Source of the DNA: JABAAI01 sp965261955
GTDB lineage: Bacteria; Spirochaetota; Leptospiria; Leptospirales; Leptonemataceae
Direction: 5' to 3'
Assembly: GCA_965261955.1 (NCBI GenBank)
Contig: CBDHEM010000069.1
Location: 868,001-932,000 of the forward strand
Length of the DNA: 64,000 bases
A program made the position numbers and the translations under genes. Every line of letters begins with the position of its first letter. The first letter of the stretch is position 1. This document shows positions 18,044 to 27,560 of this stretch, piece by piece. Under the pieces are notes generated by a model. That model was not told the DNA's origin and ran no database searches. It was given only the letters and a program-made list of their open reading frames with translations.

Positions 18044-18362
18044 TGTCGTAAAAACAACTTGAGCACAACTATTCTATATTTTATTTGACAACAAAAATAC
18101 CGAAAAGGAGGCCAAAGGATAAAATATTATTACAAACAGACAAAAAGAGAAATGAGGCAATCAGTATGCAAAGGTTATATGTAAAATACCCAATTGATGG
18201 GTATCAAAAAATCAGGTGTTGTTAGTCATGCTTTCAAAAATCGTACAAAAAAATTTGATGACAAAGCAATGCTTATTGCCATTGACACTTAGAACTTCCG
18301 TCTTGATGGAAGAAAACACACTGAAACCAGACTTTTGCAACAGCTCTAATAAATAATACACA
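18044..18362. other. non-coding, repeat-derived stretch
   Basis: No gene is supported here. An outward-facing element end, ACTTTTGCAACAGCTC, lies at 18331-18346 and matches the ends of the element at 17265-17536. The short frames in between contain many stops and were not assignable. The stretch is probably the remains of one or more insertion sequences that invaded the gap before ctaA. Confidence 0.5.
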
Positions 18363-19376
18363 ATGCAAAAGAAAACTCAAAAAAATGTATTATTATTTGA
18401 AAAAAGGTGTCTTCTGATTTTTTTTCGTATCAACTTTTACCTCATTATTTTGTCATTATTTACAATGATTTTGGGTCCTTTAGTTCGGGCAGAAAATGCC
18501 GGTCTTGCTTGTCCTGACTGGCCACTCTGTAACGGTCAATTTATACCAGAGATGAACTATCAAATTTTTTTAGAATGGCTACATCGCATTGTGGCTTTCG
18601 TTCTAGGTATTTTTTTTGTAAGCTGGATCGGGATTGGGCTTTCAAATCGCATGTTTCGCAAATCACATCTACAGATAATCATTTTAGCTACCTTTTTACT
18701 TATACTACAAATCACACTAGGCGCTTTAACTGTTACTGAACTTTTAGATGCCTATATTGTTAGCTCACATCTTTTAAATGCTTTACTATTTCTAAGCACT
18801 CTAGTTTATTCTTGGCGAAAAATAAAAGAGAATCATTTCACAAAAAAAAAACATCCTCCTATTGATTATATTTTTACTTTTTTCCGGTTAAAAAACTATA
18901 CAATTTTGTACATTCATCTTATGTCATGTATTGTTTTGGGAATGGTTTTTATCCAAATTTTTTTAGGAGCACGAGTTAGTACGAACGAAGCCGGACGCGT
19001 TTGCAATACTTTCCCTGCTTGTTACGAAGAGACCATAATTGACAGTTCCGGAAATATACAACACATTCCGGAATTTTTCCCAAAGATGATCGGAAATATT
19101 GAAAAACACATGACACATCGTTTTATGGCTTATTTTCTTTTTGGTACAATCCTTATTTTACTCATAATGGCTATACGATATTCATGGCCTACCCATCTAT
19201 TATATAATATCTGGCTACTTTTTGGTTTAATTAGTACGCAAATAGTGGTTGGTGCTCTAAATGTTGTTTTACATATCCCTGTCACGATTACATTATTGCA
19301 TAGTTGCTTGGCCTTTGTAACATATTTAACAGCCCTTTGGTTTTTTTTGGAGACACGATTTGTTATTACGAACTAA
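18363..19376 (+). CDS. ctaA: heme A synthase (CtaA/COX15)
   Basis: This 337-residue membrane protein converts heme O to heme A for aa3-type cytochrome oxidase. It has about eight hydrophobic helices and two similar halves, each with histidines for heme: in the first half GLACPDWPLCNGQFIPEM and EWLHRIVAF, in the second VCNTFPACYEETI and MTHRFMAYF, plus LLHSCLAF. The cysteine pairs in the two outer loops (C-x6-C and C-x5-C) are typical of CtaA. It overlaps ctaB by 17 bases, so the two heme-modification steps are made together. Confidence 0.92.
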   Translation: MQKKTQKNVLLFEKRCLLIFFRINFYLIILSLFTMILGPLVRAENAGLACPDWPLCNGQFIPEMNYQIFLEWLHRIVAFVLGIFFVSWIGIGLSNRMFRKSHLQIIILATFLLILQITLGALTVTELLDAYIVSSHLLNALLFLSTLVYSWRKIKENHFTKKKHPPIDYIFTFFRLKNYTILYIHLMSCIVLGMVFIQIFLGARVSTNEAGRVCNTFPACYEETIIDSSGNIQHIPEFFPKMIGNIEKHMTHRFMAYFLFGTILILLIMAIRYSWPTHLLYNIWLLFGLISTQIVVGALNVVLHIPVTITLLHSCLAFVTYLTALWFFLETRFVITN

Positions 19377-20256
19377 AGCAAATTCTCTCTCTGAGCTACT
19401 AAAATCTGGATTAGCATCATCTATATTAATTACTGTTTTACCTGGCTTATTATTAGGCTCTGCTCTTCCGTCCTTTGGTCTTATTTTTTTCACACTACTA
19501 GGTACATGGCTCATTGCCTGTGCATCATTCGTTTATAATCAAATCATCGAAAAAGACAAAGATGCTGTCATGGTGAGAACGCAAAAACGTCCTCTAGTTG
19601 ATGGTAAATTCAGTCTTATATTCGGGCATGTTATTGGATCTAGTCTTTTAGCTTTTGGGCTATATATTCTAAGCGTAGGGGCCCATCCCTTAGCCGCTTT
19701 AATCGCTTTAGGTTCTTTTCTTTACTATGTATTCGTTTATACTATAATTTTAAAACCAAAAACACATTGGAATACTGTCTTAGGAGGAATAGCTGGTTCA
19801 GTTGGTCCACTCATTGGTGAAGCAGCTGTAAGTCATCAAGTTGGTGAATATAGTTTTGTTATGTTCCTTTTATTATTTTTTTGGCAACCAGCACACTTTT
19901 GGTGTTTAGCTATAAAATATAAAGACGATTACAAGCGTGCAAAATTTCCTGTTTTACCCGTTATAAAGGGTGTTAATTATACACTAAAAAAAATTATTTT
20001 TTACCAAATTTTACTCTGCCTAGGCATACTTCTCATTAGCATACCGCCGCTGAGTCTAACTGGCCCTATTTTCCTTTTCCCTTCTCTTTTCTTTGGGTTA
20101 GTCGTTTTATTTTTTATGTGCTCTCTTAAAAAAAATTATTTACACAAAAAGTTTCCTTCTCCAATTTTTGTTTTTATCTTGACTATTGTACACATGATAC
20201 TTTGGCACCTATCGCTTGGCTTAGACTTTTATCTACGCTTATGGGTTGGCGTTTGA
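19360..20256 (+). CDS. ctaB: protoheme IX farnesyltransferase (heme O synthase, CtaB)
   Basis: CtaB attaches a farnesyl group to protoheme IX, giving heme O, which CtaA then oxidises. The 298-residue UbiA-type prenyltransferase has the first aspartate-rich motif FVYNQIIEKDKDAVMVRTQKRPL (N-x2-E-x3-D form) and the second region DDYKRAKFPVLPV. The motif GGIAGSVGPLIGEAAV and FFWQPAHFWCLAIKYKDDY are CtaB-specific. The start is a TTG with GGAG seven bases ahead, inside the end of ctaA. Together with ctaA it indicates an a-type oxidase. Confidence 0.93.
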   Translation: MLLRTKANSLSELLKSGLASSILITVLPGLLLGSALPSFGLIFFTLLGTWLIACASFVYNQIIEKDKDAVMVRTQKRPLVDGKFSLIFGHVIGSSLLAFGLYILSVGAHPLAALIALGSFLYYVFVYTIILKPKTHWNTVLGGIAGSVGPLIGEAAVSHQVGEYSFVMFLLLFFWQPAHFWCLAIKYKDDYKRAKFPVLPVIKGVNYTLKKIIFYQILLCLGILLISIPPLSLTGPIFLFPSLFFGLVVLFFMCSLKKNYLHKKFPSPIFVFILTIVHMILWHLSLGLDFYLRLWVGV

Positions 20257-20307
20257 AGGAGAAATAAAATAATACACATAAGTGGAAATATTAAGAGCCT
20301 CAAATCG

Positions 20308-21894
20308 TTGCAACTGAAGCAATTGAAAAAAATCTCCTTAAAAAAAATCAAAGGTGATAGTATTGTTTCTCATGAGCTAGCTCGGTCTCTCTGTTCACTA
20401 TCGCGTGATATAGGACGCCAAATTGGTGTCTTGATCGAAAGGAATGGTCGGATTTCTTATCTTATTGTTGGAGATAGTAATGGTATCTTAATACCAGAGT
20501 TAGACCGTAGTCGGTCTATTCGTTTACGCGGTTTACGTCTAGTGCATACACATTTAAGGGATGAGCCATTGAGTGAAGAAGATCTTTTTGACCTCACTCT
20601 TTTGCGTCTAGATTATATTACAGCTATCACTGTAGACAAGAGAGGATACCCAAAATATTTTTATAACGCTTCTATACTACCCGGAACTCATCCCGGCTAT
20701 CAAATTGATCCACCTTGCCAACCGGGTCAACTCTCCGAAAATTTTTCACTTACCGTCGCAAATATAGAAACTCTTTTTGCTCAAGAGGAAAAACGATTAC
20801 ATCTGTCGGATCAAAAAGCACGTGCCCTGCTAGTAGGAGTTTACAATCCAAGCATGTGTAGAAAACGTACACCTGCCCATTCTATATTGGAGTTAACAGA
20901 GTTAGCTAAAACAGCACAAATTCATGTGGTCGATTCAATTACACAAAAAAGAAACAGTCTAGACCCGATTAGTTTAGTTGGTTCAGGGAAAGCTAAACTA
21001 ATCGTAATTGAAGCCATTCAAAAAAATGCAGAGATGCTCATTTTTGACCTAGAACTTTCTGCTACACAAGCAAAAAGGCTTTCTCAAATTTGTGATTTGA
21101 AAATAATTGATCGTACACAACTTATTCTTGATATTTTTTCACGAAATGCAAAAAGTAGAGATGGCAGACTACAAGTAGAGTTAGCACAACTACGCTATCT
21201 AAGGGAGCGTTTAAGTGAAAAAGATGATAATATGTCACGCTTAACCGGTGGCATTGGAGGCCGAGGACCCGGAGAAACAAAATTAGAAATAGGTCGGCGT
21301 CGCGTTGATAGCCGTATCAAAATACTTGAGAAAGAGGTTACCAAACTAAAGAAGCGTCGCTCTTTAAATCGATCTCGTCGTAAAAATACACTACCAACTG
21401 CTTCTATTGTCGGTTATACAAATGCTGGTAAATCCACTCTACTAAATACGCTTACTCGTTCGAATGTATTTGTAGAAGACCGGCTTTTTGCTACTCTAGA
21501 CCCAACATCACGTCGCCTACGTTTCCCAAAATGCAAAGAAATTATTCTTTCGGATACAGTTGGTTTTATTTACGATCTTCCACCTGACTTACAGAATGCT
21601 TTTGTGGCAACCCTTGAAGAACTTGCTGATGCAAATCTTTTATTACATTGTATTGATGCTAACGATACAAACCGCGAACAAAAGATACAAGCAGTTGATC
21701 TTATTTTGGATAAGATGAAACTCTCACATATTTCAACAATATATATATTCACAAAATGTGATCTTATTCCTAAAGAAGAAATTCTTTTTTTAGAAAAACG
21801 AGAAAATAGCATATGTGTATCCGCATCTCAAAAAAAAGGTCTTGATTTCTTATGTGAGAAAATTGTGAAAAAAATACCATCTTTATCTTTTTAA
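20308..21894 (+). CDS. hflX: ribosome-associated GTPase HflX
   Basis: HflX is a GTPase that splits stalled or idle 70S ribosomes. The 528-residue protein has the HflX signature GGIGGRGPGETKLEIGRRRVDSRI in outline, then the G domain: G1 GYTNAGKST, G3 DTVGF and G4 TKCD. The first ~125 residues are extra compared with the E. coli protein and form a domain also seen in long HflX proteins of some other phyla. The TTG start at 20308 has only a weak ribosome site, so the exact N-terminus is uncertain. It lies 51 bases after ctaB. Confidence 0.92.
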   Translation: MQLKQLKKISLKKIKGDSIVSHELARSLCSLSRDIGRQIGVLIERNGRISYLIVGDSNGILIPELDRSRSIRLRGLRLVHTHLRDEPLSEEDLFDLTLLRLDYITAITVDKRGYPKYFYNASILPGTHPGYQIDPPCQPGQLSENFSLTVANIETLFAQEEKRLHLSDQKARALLVGVYNPSMCRKRTPAHSILELTELAKTAQIHVVDSITQKRNSLDPISLVGSGKAKLIVIEAIQKNAEMLIFDLELSATQAKRLSQICDLKIIDRTQLILDIFSRNAKSRDGRLQVELAQLRYLRERLSEKDDNMSRLTGGIGGRGPGETKLEIGRRRVDSRIKILEKEVTKLKKRRSLNRSRRKNTLPTASIVGYTNAGKSTLLNTLTRSNVFVEDRLFATLDPTSRRLRFPKCKEIILSDTVGFIYDLPPDLQNAFVATLEELADANLLLHCIDANDTNREQKIQAVDLILDKMKLSHISTIYIFTKCDLIPKEEILFLEKRENSICVSASQKKGLDFLCEKIVKKIPSLSF

Positions 21895-21942
21895 ACTGCA
21901 AACAAAACCAAAGAGATCATAATTTAAAGCTGAAGGGTTTTC

Positions 21943-22842
21943 ATGAAAATGAATATACATCGAAGAGGGGAAATAGGTACTCCTAGCTTTTCTCTTGAAC
22001 AAGCTATTCAAGAGATCACTGCTCAATTTACAGGTGTGACTTGGGAATTAAAACTAGAATTTTTTTTTGATCATCTAGAAATTAAAAAAATAGACTTCCT
22101 CAGTTATTGCTATAAACACCAAATTGGAGATTTTGCCATTCATGAAGCAGCCCATAACCTCATCAGCATAGAATATACTGACATACTTGTAGAATTTTTG
22201 CAAAAAAATGGCTGGGATAATGCTCCTAATATTTTTTTCTTATCTGGTTATTATTTGAATACCTATCAAAAAATAGAATGGCTAGAGCTCTTTCAATCTT
22301 GTTCCCAACAAGAGCTACAAAATCATGTGATCAATCACGATTTAATGGAAACGGCACTTTTAGGCTCTGAAACTTTTCAAGAAGCTGCCTATTTCTATTA
22401 CAAAAGTACATTTTCTATTGATCATTTTTTCAAAAAAGCAGAAACCATATATTTCAAAAAAAATGGTATAGAGAAAAGGACTTGGTGTCAATATATTCTT
22501 GAATCATTCATTTATTCTCAATTTCGCCATATAAATTTTTTAGAAGATGTACTTTTTCACTCGTTTTTACCAAAACTTAGAAATGAATTCCATCCCCAAA
22601 AAAAATACTATTCAAAAACAACAGACTCAAGCCCCTCCCCTCTCTCCCAAAGAGATATACAAAAGGCTTTCAACACTTTAGGATTATCTGTTTATAAAAA
22701 ATTACCCAGTCGAACAACATTACGAAAAAGGTATTGTAAGATGGTTAAAAATTGTCACCCAGACCTGCACAGTAAAAATGCACATAACGTGCAAAAAATC
22801 ATCATTGCCTATAACACATGCCTAACGGCATACAATAAATAA
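21943..22842 (+). CDS. protein with C-terminal J domain
   Basis: This 299-residue protein ends in a J domain (about residues 225-295), the part of DnaJ-family co-chaperones that stimulates Hsp70 ATPase. The HPD tripeptide is intact in MVKNCHPDLHSKN, preceded by a basic helix and followed by IIIAYNTCLTAY. The first 220 residues are helical, rich in aromatic and glutamine residues, and match no family I recognise. The domain order (J domain at the end) and the lack of a Gly/Phe region and zinc fingers make it a type III (class C) protein that probably targets DnaK to one client. It follows hflX by 48 bases; AAGG precedes the ATG. Confidence 0.75.
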   Translation: MKMNIHRRGEIGTPSFSLEQAIQEITAQFTGVTWELKLEFFFDHLEIKKIDFLSYCYKHQIGDFAIHEAAHNLISIEYTDILVEFLQKNGWDNAPNIFFLSGYYLNTYQKIEWLELFQSCSQQELQNHVINHDLMETALLGSETFQEAAYFYYKSTFSIDHFFKKAETIYFKKNGIEKRTWCQYILESFIYSQFRHINFLEDVLFHSFLPKLRNEFHPQKKYYSKTTDSSPSPLSQRDIQKAFNTLGLSVYKKLPSRTTLRKRYCKMVKNCHPDLHSKNAHNVQKIIIAYNTCLTAYNK

Positions 22843-22859
22843 TGGTCATACTAAGTCGT

Positions 22860-24209
22860 TTATAATGACTTTGAAAAGACTTGTGTTTTTGGATATTTAT
22901 TATGCAATCTTTTATCTAGAGCCATACAAGCATTACGTAAAAAAGGCTTACCTTTACTTGTTATTTGAATAGTGTTTTTCTGGAATACCACCAGCTTATC
23001 TTTTATCATTTCTTCTAGCTTCTTTTCTAGAGACAGACGCATTTTGGTAGATGGCAAATTTACATGATCATGTGTCATAAATTGTAAAATCAATTCGCGT
23101 TGCTCTTTATCTTCTTGTGTCAGACAGTGACCTCGCAAAGTAGGTAGTCTATTTTTTTTATGGATCGCTTCTTCATAACGAGAAATTTCTTTATGATTCT
23201 GATGAAAATAATCAGGTGTTTCTGAAATAGCACTTAAGCCTATTCCTAATAACAACTTTGTTCGTAAGGGAGTATAACCCATGAAATTTCTATGCAATCT
23301 AGCGTTTTTTTGCGCAATCGCAAGATCATCATGAGGAAGAGAGAAATGGTCCATACCTATTTCAATATATCCCGCTGCTAAAAGAGTATCTCGCGAATAC
23401 TCATAGAGCTCTCTCTTCTCTTTCGGACCGGGCAAATCCTCATCCTTAAAAATTCTTTGGGAAGGTTTAATCCATGGTACAATCGCTAGGCTATATAAAG
23501 CAATTCTTTCTGGTCCTAAACTAAGAGTCTTTTCAATTGTATTTTGCATTTTCTTCAAAGATTGCTGCGGTAAACCATATATAAGATCAAAATTGATTGA
23601 TTTATATCCCAATTTTCGAGCTTCTTCTGTAAGTGTTTTCGTCTCTTCATAACTCTGGATACGATTGACAAGTTGCTGAACTTCCGTATTGAAATCTTGT
23701 ACGCCCAAACTGATGCGGTTAAAGCCATGCTTGCGCATTACTTCCAACTGTTTTTGTTGCGTATGGCGTGGGTCTACTTCAACGGAGCCTATCCAATTTT
23801 CCCTTTTTGTAAAATTTTTAAGTACAAAAGTGAGTAAAAAATCAAGATGATCTGAAGACAAAAATGTTGGCGTTCCTCCCCCTATATGTAATTCATAAAG
23901 AACGGACTCTTTTAATTCACTCACTTCATTCAAATAATAATTAAGTTCTTTATGAAGAAGATTTAAATACATTTTTTCCCTTTGATGGTTTTTCGTTATC
24001 ACCGTATTACATCCACAATACGTACAAAGAGTTTCACAAAAGGGTATATGTATATACATGGACCAGCTATTTTTTTGAGTAGTCGTGTTAAGACTCTCTC
24101 GAATGGATCGTAACCAGTCTTTTGTCTTTGGAGGAGTTTCCCAATAGGGGACTGTAGGGTACGAGGTATAACGTGGAGCAGGGACATCATATTTACGATA
24201 AAGATTCAT
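22860..24209 (-). CDS. hemN: oxygen-independent coproporphyrinogen III dehydrogenase HemN
   Basis: HemN is a radical SAM enzyme that decarboxylates coproporphyrinogen III in heme synthesis without oxygen. The 449-residue protein carries the cluster motif with Cys58, Cys62 and Cys65, plus Cys67 (CETLCTYCGC), the N-terminal YTSYPTVPYW that marks true HemN rather than HemW, and the GGGTPTFL loop. The C-terminal domain is present. It converges on the J-domain gene with 17 bases between stops. Having an anaerobic heme enzyme together with heme A synthesis suggests life over a range of oxygen levels. Confidence 0.92.
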   Translation of the reverse strand: MNLYRKYDVPAPRYTSYPTVPYWETPPKTKDWLRSIRESLNTTTQKNSWSMYIHIPFCETLCTYCGCNTVITKNHQREKMYLNLLHKELNYYLNEVSELKESVLYELHIGGGTPTFLSSDHLDFLLTFVLKNFTKRENWIGSVEVDPRHTQQKQLEVMRKHGFNRISLGVQDFNTEVQQLVNRIQSYEETKTLTEEARKLGYKSINFDLIYGLPQQSLKKMQNTIEKTLSLGPERIALYSLAIVPWIKPSQRIFKDEDLPGPKEKRELYEYSRDTLLAAGYIEIGMDHFSLPHDDLAIAQKNARLHRNFMGYTPLRTKLLLGIGLSAISETPDYFHQNHKEISRYEEAIHKKNRLPTLRGHCLTQEDKEQRELILQFMTHDHVNLPSTKMRLSLEKKLEEMIKDKLVVFQKNTIQITSKGKPFLRNACMALDKRLHNKYPKTQVFSKSL

Positions 24210-24499
24210 TCGATTAGTCAGATTTTATGGTTATATTTACAGATCATTTGAAAGCAAATCAAATACCTGAGATTCACCATAAAATCTTTTGTTGTCGACA
24301 TAACAAACGTAAATTATATGAAACGAAATCCGAATGACAACTAAATTATGCTGGCTTTTTAAATAACTCACTTTTATATTCGCCAGTGATACGGGAAATA
24401 GGTTCAAATAGATATGCGATATTTTGTTAAAAAATACGGATTGTTTCTGTACGAGATTACTCTAGGCAATCAGCCATAATGTCAAATAGAGGAATGAGC
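24210..24499. other. intergenic region with no recognised feature
   Basis: This 290-base stretch between the start of hemN and a dead gene holds no supported coding region. It should contain the hemN promoter, but I could not single out convincing -35 and -10 boxes. Confidence 0.5.
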
Positions 24500-24899
24500 A
24501 TGGAAATAAAGAATATTGAAACAAAGGAAATCAGAGGGTTCTCCATTCGCACTTCAAATGAAAAAGGAATGAGCTCATAAACAGGACAAATTGCCCGTTT
24601 ATGGAAAAAAAATTTGGAAACAATATTGCTTCTGACAAAAATGGAAACCGTGTTTATAGTGTCTATTTTAATTATGAATCAGATGTATCTGGTGAGTTTA
24701 CTGTTCTCGCAGATACAGATCAAGCAAATATCTAGCCTTTCATGCTGTAGGAGAAACACCCTAAATTGTCATAGACACTTAGGGTAAAGTTTGGACGTAT
24801 TTTTCTCAAAAAAACACAAAATATAAGCGTTTATTTATAATAGATTATGAGCATTATATAAACTAAAATGAAATAAATGTTTACATAGCAATAGAGTAA
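24500..24899 (+). pseudogene. decayed GyrI-like (AraC effector-binding) small-molecule-binding protein
   Basis: Joined across frames, the translation matches the GyrI-like/Cass2 type of effector-binding domain: it begins MEIKNIETKEIRGFSIRTSN, continues with a VYSVYFNYESDVSGEFTVLA block and ends with VYIAIE and a TAA. The damage is clear. A TAA at 24578 replaces a glutamate-like codon, a frame change falls in the run of A's near 24605, a TAG interrupts near 24735, and further TAA and TAG codons follow at positions that fit Gln and Trp codons in relatives. Intact members of this family bind drugs or cationic ligands. It is a textbook single-gene decay and suggests relaxed selection. Confidence 0.85.
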
Positions 24900-24923
24900 G
24901 CGCATAAAGATGGAGAAAATGAA

Positions 24924-25625
24924 ATGGTTGAATTATATAAGTACATAAAAGCCCCAAAGAGAAGAAAGTTTATACTACTTTGCATAATGATCCTATTGGC
25001 CCTTCTAGGAGGTTATCGTATATGCCAGAATAGAATAGCAATAGCATCGAAAGCAAAAGCAAAAGAAGATCAAAAAGACACATCCAAAACAAAACCATCT
25101 ACCCCGAAAAAAACAAGTTATTACTGTATAGACGATCATAGAGTTTATTATCGAAAGAAGAAAGAATTTGCAACTGACCCACAAAAACTTAAAACTTATT
25201 TCCGTAATAGGCATGAATTAAACTATAAATTTAAGTGGATAGAGAAAGAAGGTAAATGGTATTTAGATACTTCCTCTTGGAAATTTTCTTTTAAAAAGAG
25301 AACGGATGGAATGTCCCTAAAAGTTGTTCGCTGGGGACATCGCCCTTGCTCTCTAAATAAGACAAATAGCACGATTTCTTGTCCTGTTGCTTCTCTGTCT
25401 GGTATACTTTGGAAAATAAGTTTCAAACGCTTTCAAGGTGGTTTTCTTAAAGTGAAACTCTATCGTGTGCCAATATCAAAAGAGGCTAAACAAAAACAAC
25501 AAATGGCTCGATTTTTTGGTGTAAAAACAACAGATGATATTGATATCTGTTTACAAGAAGGCAATTCTCCTATACAAAAAATAATATCTGAGTCAGATAG
25601 CACTTCATCAGAAGATGATAAATAA
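24924..25625 (+). CDS. membrane-anchored protein of unknown function
   Basis: This 233-residue protein has one N-terminal transmembrane helix (about residues 16-34) after a basic stretch, then a lysine/proline-rich linker (about 42-62) and a soluble domain of about 160 residues with two clusters of aromatic and basic residues. Four cysteines (YYCIDD, RPCSLN, ISCPVA, DICLQE) could form disulfides outside the membrane. I recognise no family. Its last 11 bases overlap the YihY-like gene, so the two are translationally coupled and likely act together at the inner membrane. Confidence 0.6.
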   Translation: MVELYKYIKAPKRRKFILLCIMILLALLGGYRICQNRIAIASKAKAKEDQKDTSKTKPSTPKKTSYYCIDDHRVYYRKKKEFATDPQKLKTYFRNRHELNYKFKWIEKEGKWYLDTSSWKFSFKKRTDGMSLKVVRWGHRPCSLNKTNSTISCPVASLSGILWKISFKRFQGGFLKVKLYRVPISKEAKQKQQMARFFGVKTTDDIDICLQEGNSPIQKIISESDSTSSEDDK

Positions 25626-27522
25626 ACAATTTTTAGTAGGGTTAAAAAAAGCGTTTGAAATATTTAGTGAAGCAGTAAAAAAATTTCGAAGCGATGACTG
25701 CTCTATTCGTGGCAATGCCATTGCATATGCGATTATAATTTCTATTATACCTCTCCTCACAATCTTTATCCAATTAGCAAAAATCAACCGAAATATTGTA
25801 CAAACTAATATTGCTCTTTTTTTAGCATCGTATGGTATTTCTGATACTAGCGAGTTTTTAAATATTCTAGACGAAATACTGGCCCGGGCGGAAACGATTG
25901 CTGGCATCGGTTTTATCTTCGTTCTTTATTCTGCCACAAATTTTTTTCGTAACCTCGAAGATACTTTCAATCATATTTATCAAGTAAAAGAGAAACGACC
26001 TATCCTCTATCGTTTCTCTCTTTATCTAATGGCTTTTATTTTATTGCCAATAGGAGTTATTTGTACAAGCCAAATCATTCAAACTATACACTACTACTTC
26101 AATTCTCCTGAAATCAGACAAGTCGTACTACGCCAAAATAAACAATGGGTTGTTTCTTCAGATGGAAATTTATGGATATATTCAGAGAAGGCCGAGCCTT
26201 TTCAGATAAATCTAAAAAAAAAAGTTACACATAAAGCACCATTTAGAGAATATTTCATAGATACCCGTAACAATTCTATTGGATATTCTTGGGATGTGAT
26301 GGAAACTCCTTTTCGCTCTTACGAGCTTGGACATTCTAAACGCTTCGATTTGATAGGAATTGTTCAAACAAAAAAAACTATTTACACTATCTCCTCTGCT
26401 GGCACACTTTATTATTCTTCCAATGAGGGGCAATCTTGGAAATATCAACAGCTTGTCTTACACTCAGAAACCGATACCTATTCACCAAATGTTCGAGATA
26501 TACACATAACAAAACAAGAAAAGATTCTTCTCTTAATTGATGAAGGGACCCTATCGAGTATACTTGTACGCTCTAAAACAGGTGATTGGAAGCATCAAAG
26601 CTTGGCCGTTCATTATAAATCTTTTATAACAATAAAAAACAAGGCTAAAAATCAAATTATACCTCCCCTCCCTACAGGCCTGTACCTCATCGGAAAAGGA
26701 GCATATCATTATTCTCCTAATGATGGGAAAGACTGGCAAGGACCTATAGAAGAAAAATATGGTGACCGTAAACTACAAATTAACGTCATGCAAACAAATC
26801 AGAAGGGTGATGTTTTCTTTGCGGGAAATCATGGGGCACTTTGGATACATTCGAGAGGGAATGTTTATTATCCTGACTTACGAGCTCACTTCAATCAACA
26901 TGTTCAGGGCATGTCATTATATGAAAATGGAACGGGGTTTTTGTATGGGAGCGGTGGTCTTTTTCGCTATACAAAAGATCACGGTCACACTTGGCATATG
27001 ATGGATACTGATTTTTTTTCAAATAAGCACTTCATTTCACACAAAAATGAAAACGTACACTCTAAAAAAAATATCTATCTCTTTGGAAAAGAGAAAATAT
27101 TCATTAAAGTGAGTAAAGCAACTCTAACCAATAGACTTGATCCTGCAGGGCATGCCTATGCTAATTTTAAATATAATATTTTATCTTCTACATCCTGGTT
27201 ACGCAAATTTTTTGTCATTATTTTGATAGAACCATTGCTGTTGATTTTTCTACTTTTTACTTTTTCTATAGCTTATTATTTTATACCAAATACAAAGGTT
27301 TATTATGCTTCAGCAATAATAGGGGCTATTTTTAGCTCGATTAGTCTAATGGCTTTTATTCTCGTTTTTCGTTACTGGATTTCTGCTTTTAGCTCTACAA
27401 GCTATGTGTATGGGGTTTGGGCTACTATTCCTTTCGGAATGCTCGTTATTCTAATTTCTACCTACATTTTCCTTTTTGGCCTAGAGCTATCTTTCATTCT
27501 TCAAAAAGGAAAAACAAGCTGA
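25615..27522 (+). CDS. YihY/BrkB-family membrane protein with inserted propeller-like domain
   Basis: The ends of this 635-residue protein belong to the YihY/BrkB (former RNase BN) family: N-terminal FRSDDCSIRGNAIAYAIIISIIPLLTIF, then YSATNFFRNLEDTFNHIY and a helix up to about residue 160, and four more helices after about 525 ending GLELSFIL. Ordinary family members are about 280-420 residues. Here about 355 residues are inserted between helix pairs, on the side predicted to be outside. The insert contains Asp-box-like repeats near 267 (SSNEGQSWKY), 367 (SPNDGKDWQG) and 452 (TKDHGHTWHM), so it is probably a beta-propeller of the BNR/Ycf48 type. The role is unknown. Confidence 0.8.
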   Translation: MINKQFLVGLKKAFEIFSEAVKKFRSDDCSIRGNAIAYAIIISIIPLLTIFIQLAKINRNIVQTNIALFLASYGISDTSEFLNILDEILARAETIAGIGFIFVLYSATNFFRNLEDTFNHIYQVKEKRPILYRFSLYLMAFILLPIGVICTSQIIQTIHYYFNSPEIRQVVLRQNKQWVVSSDGNLWIYSEKAEPFQINLKKKVTHKAPFREYFIDTRNNSIGYSWDVMETPFRSYELGHSKRFDLIGIVQTKKTIYTISSAGTLYYSSNEGQSWKYQQLVLHSETDTYSPNVRDIHITKQEKILLLIDEGTLSSILVRSKTGDWKHQSLAVHYKSFITIKNKAKNQIIPPLPTGLYLIGKGAYHYSPNDGKDWQGPIEEKYGDRKLQINVMQTNQKGDVFFAGNHGALWIHSRGNVYYPDLRAHFNQHVQGMSLYENGTGFLYGSGGLFRYTKDHGHTWHMMDTDFFSNKHFISHKNENVHSKKNIYLFGKEKIFIKVSKATLTNRLDPAGHAYANFKYNILSSTSWLRKFFVIILIEPLLLIFLLFTFSIAYYFIPNTKVYYASAIIGAIFSSISLMAFILVFRYWISAFSSTSYVYGVWATIPFGMLVILISTYIFLFGLELSFILQKGKTS

Positions 27523-27560
27523 TGTAAGGTTTAAATTTTTCCTTTTTTTAAAATACAGAA

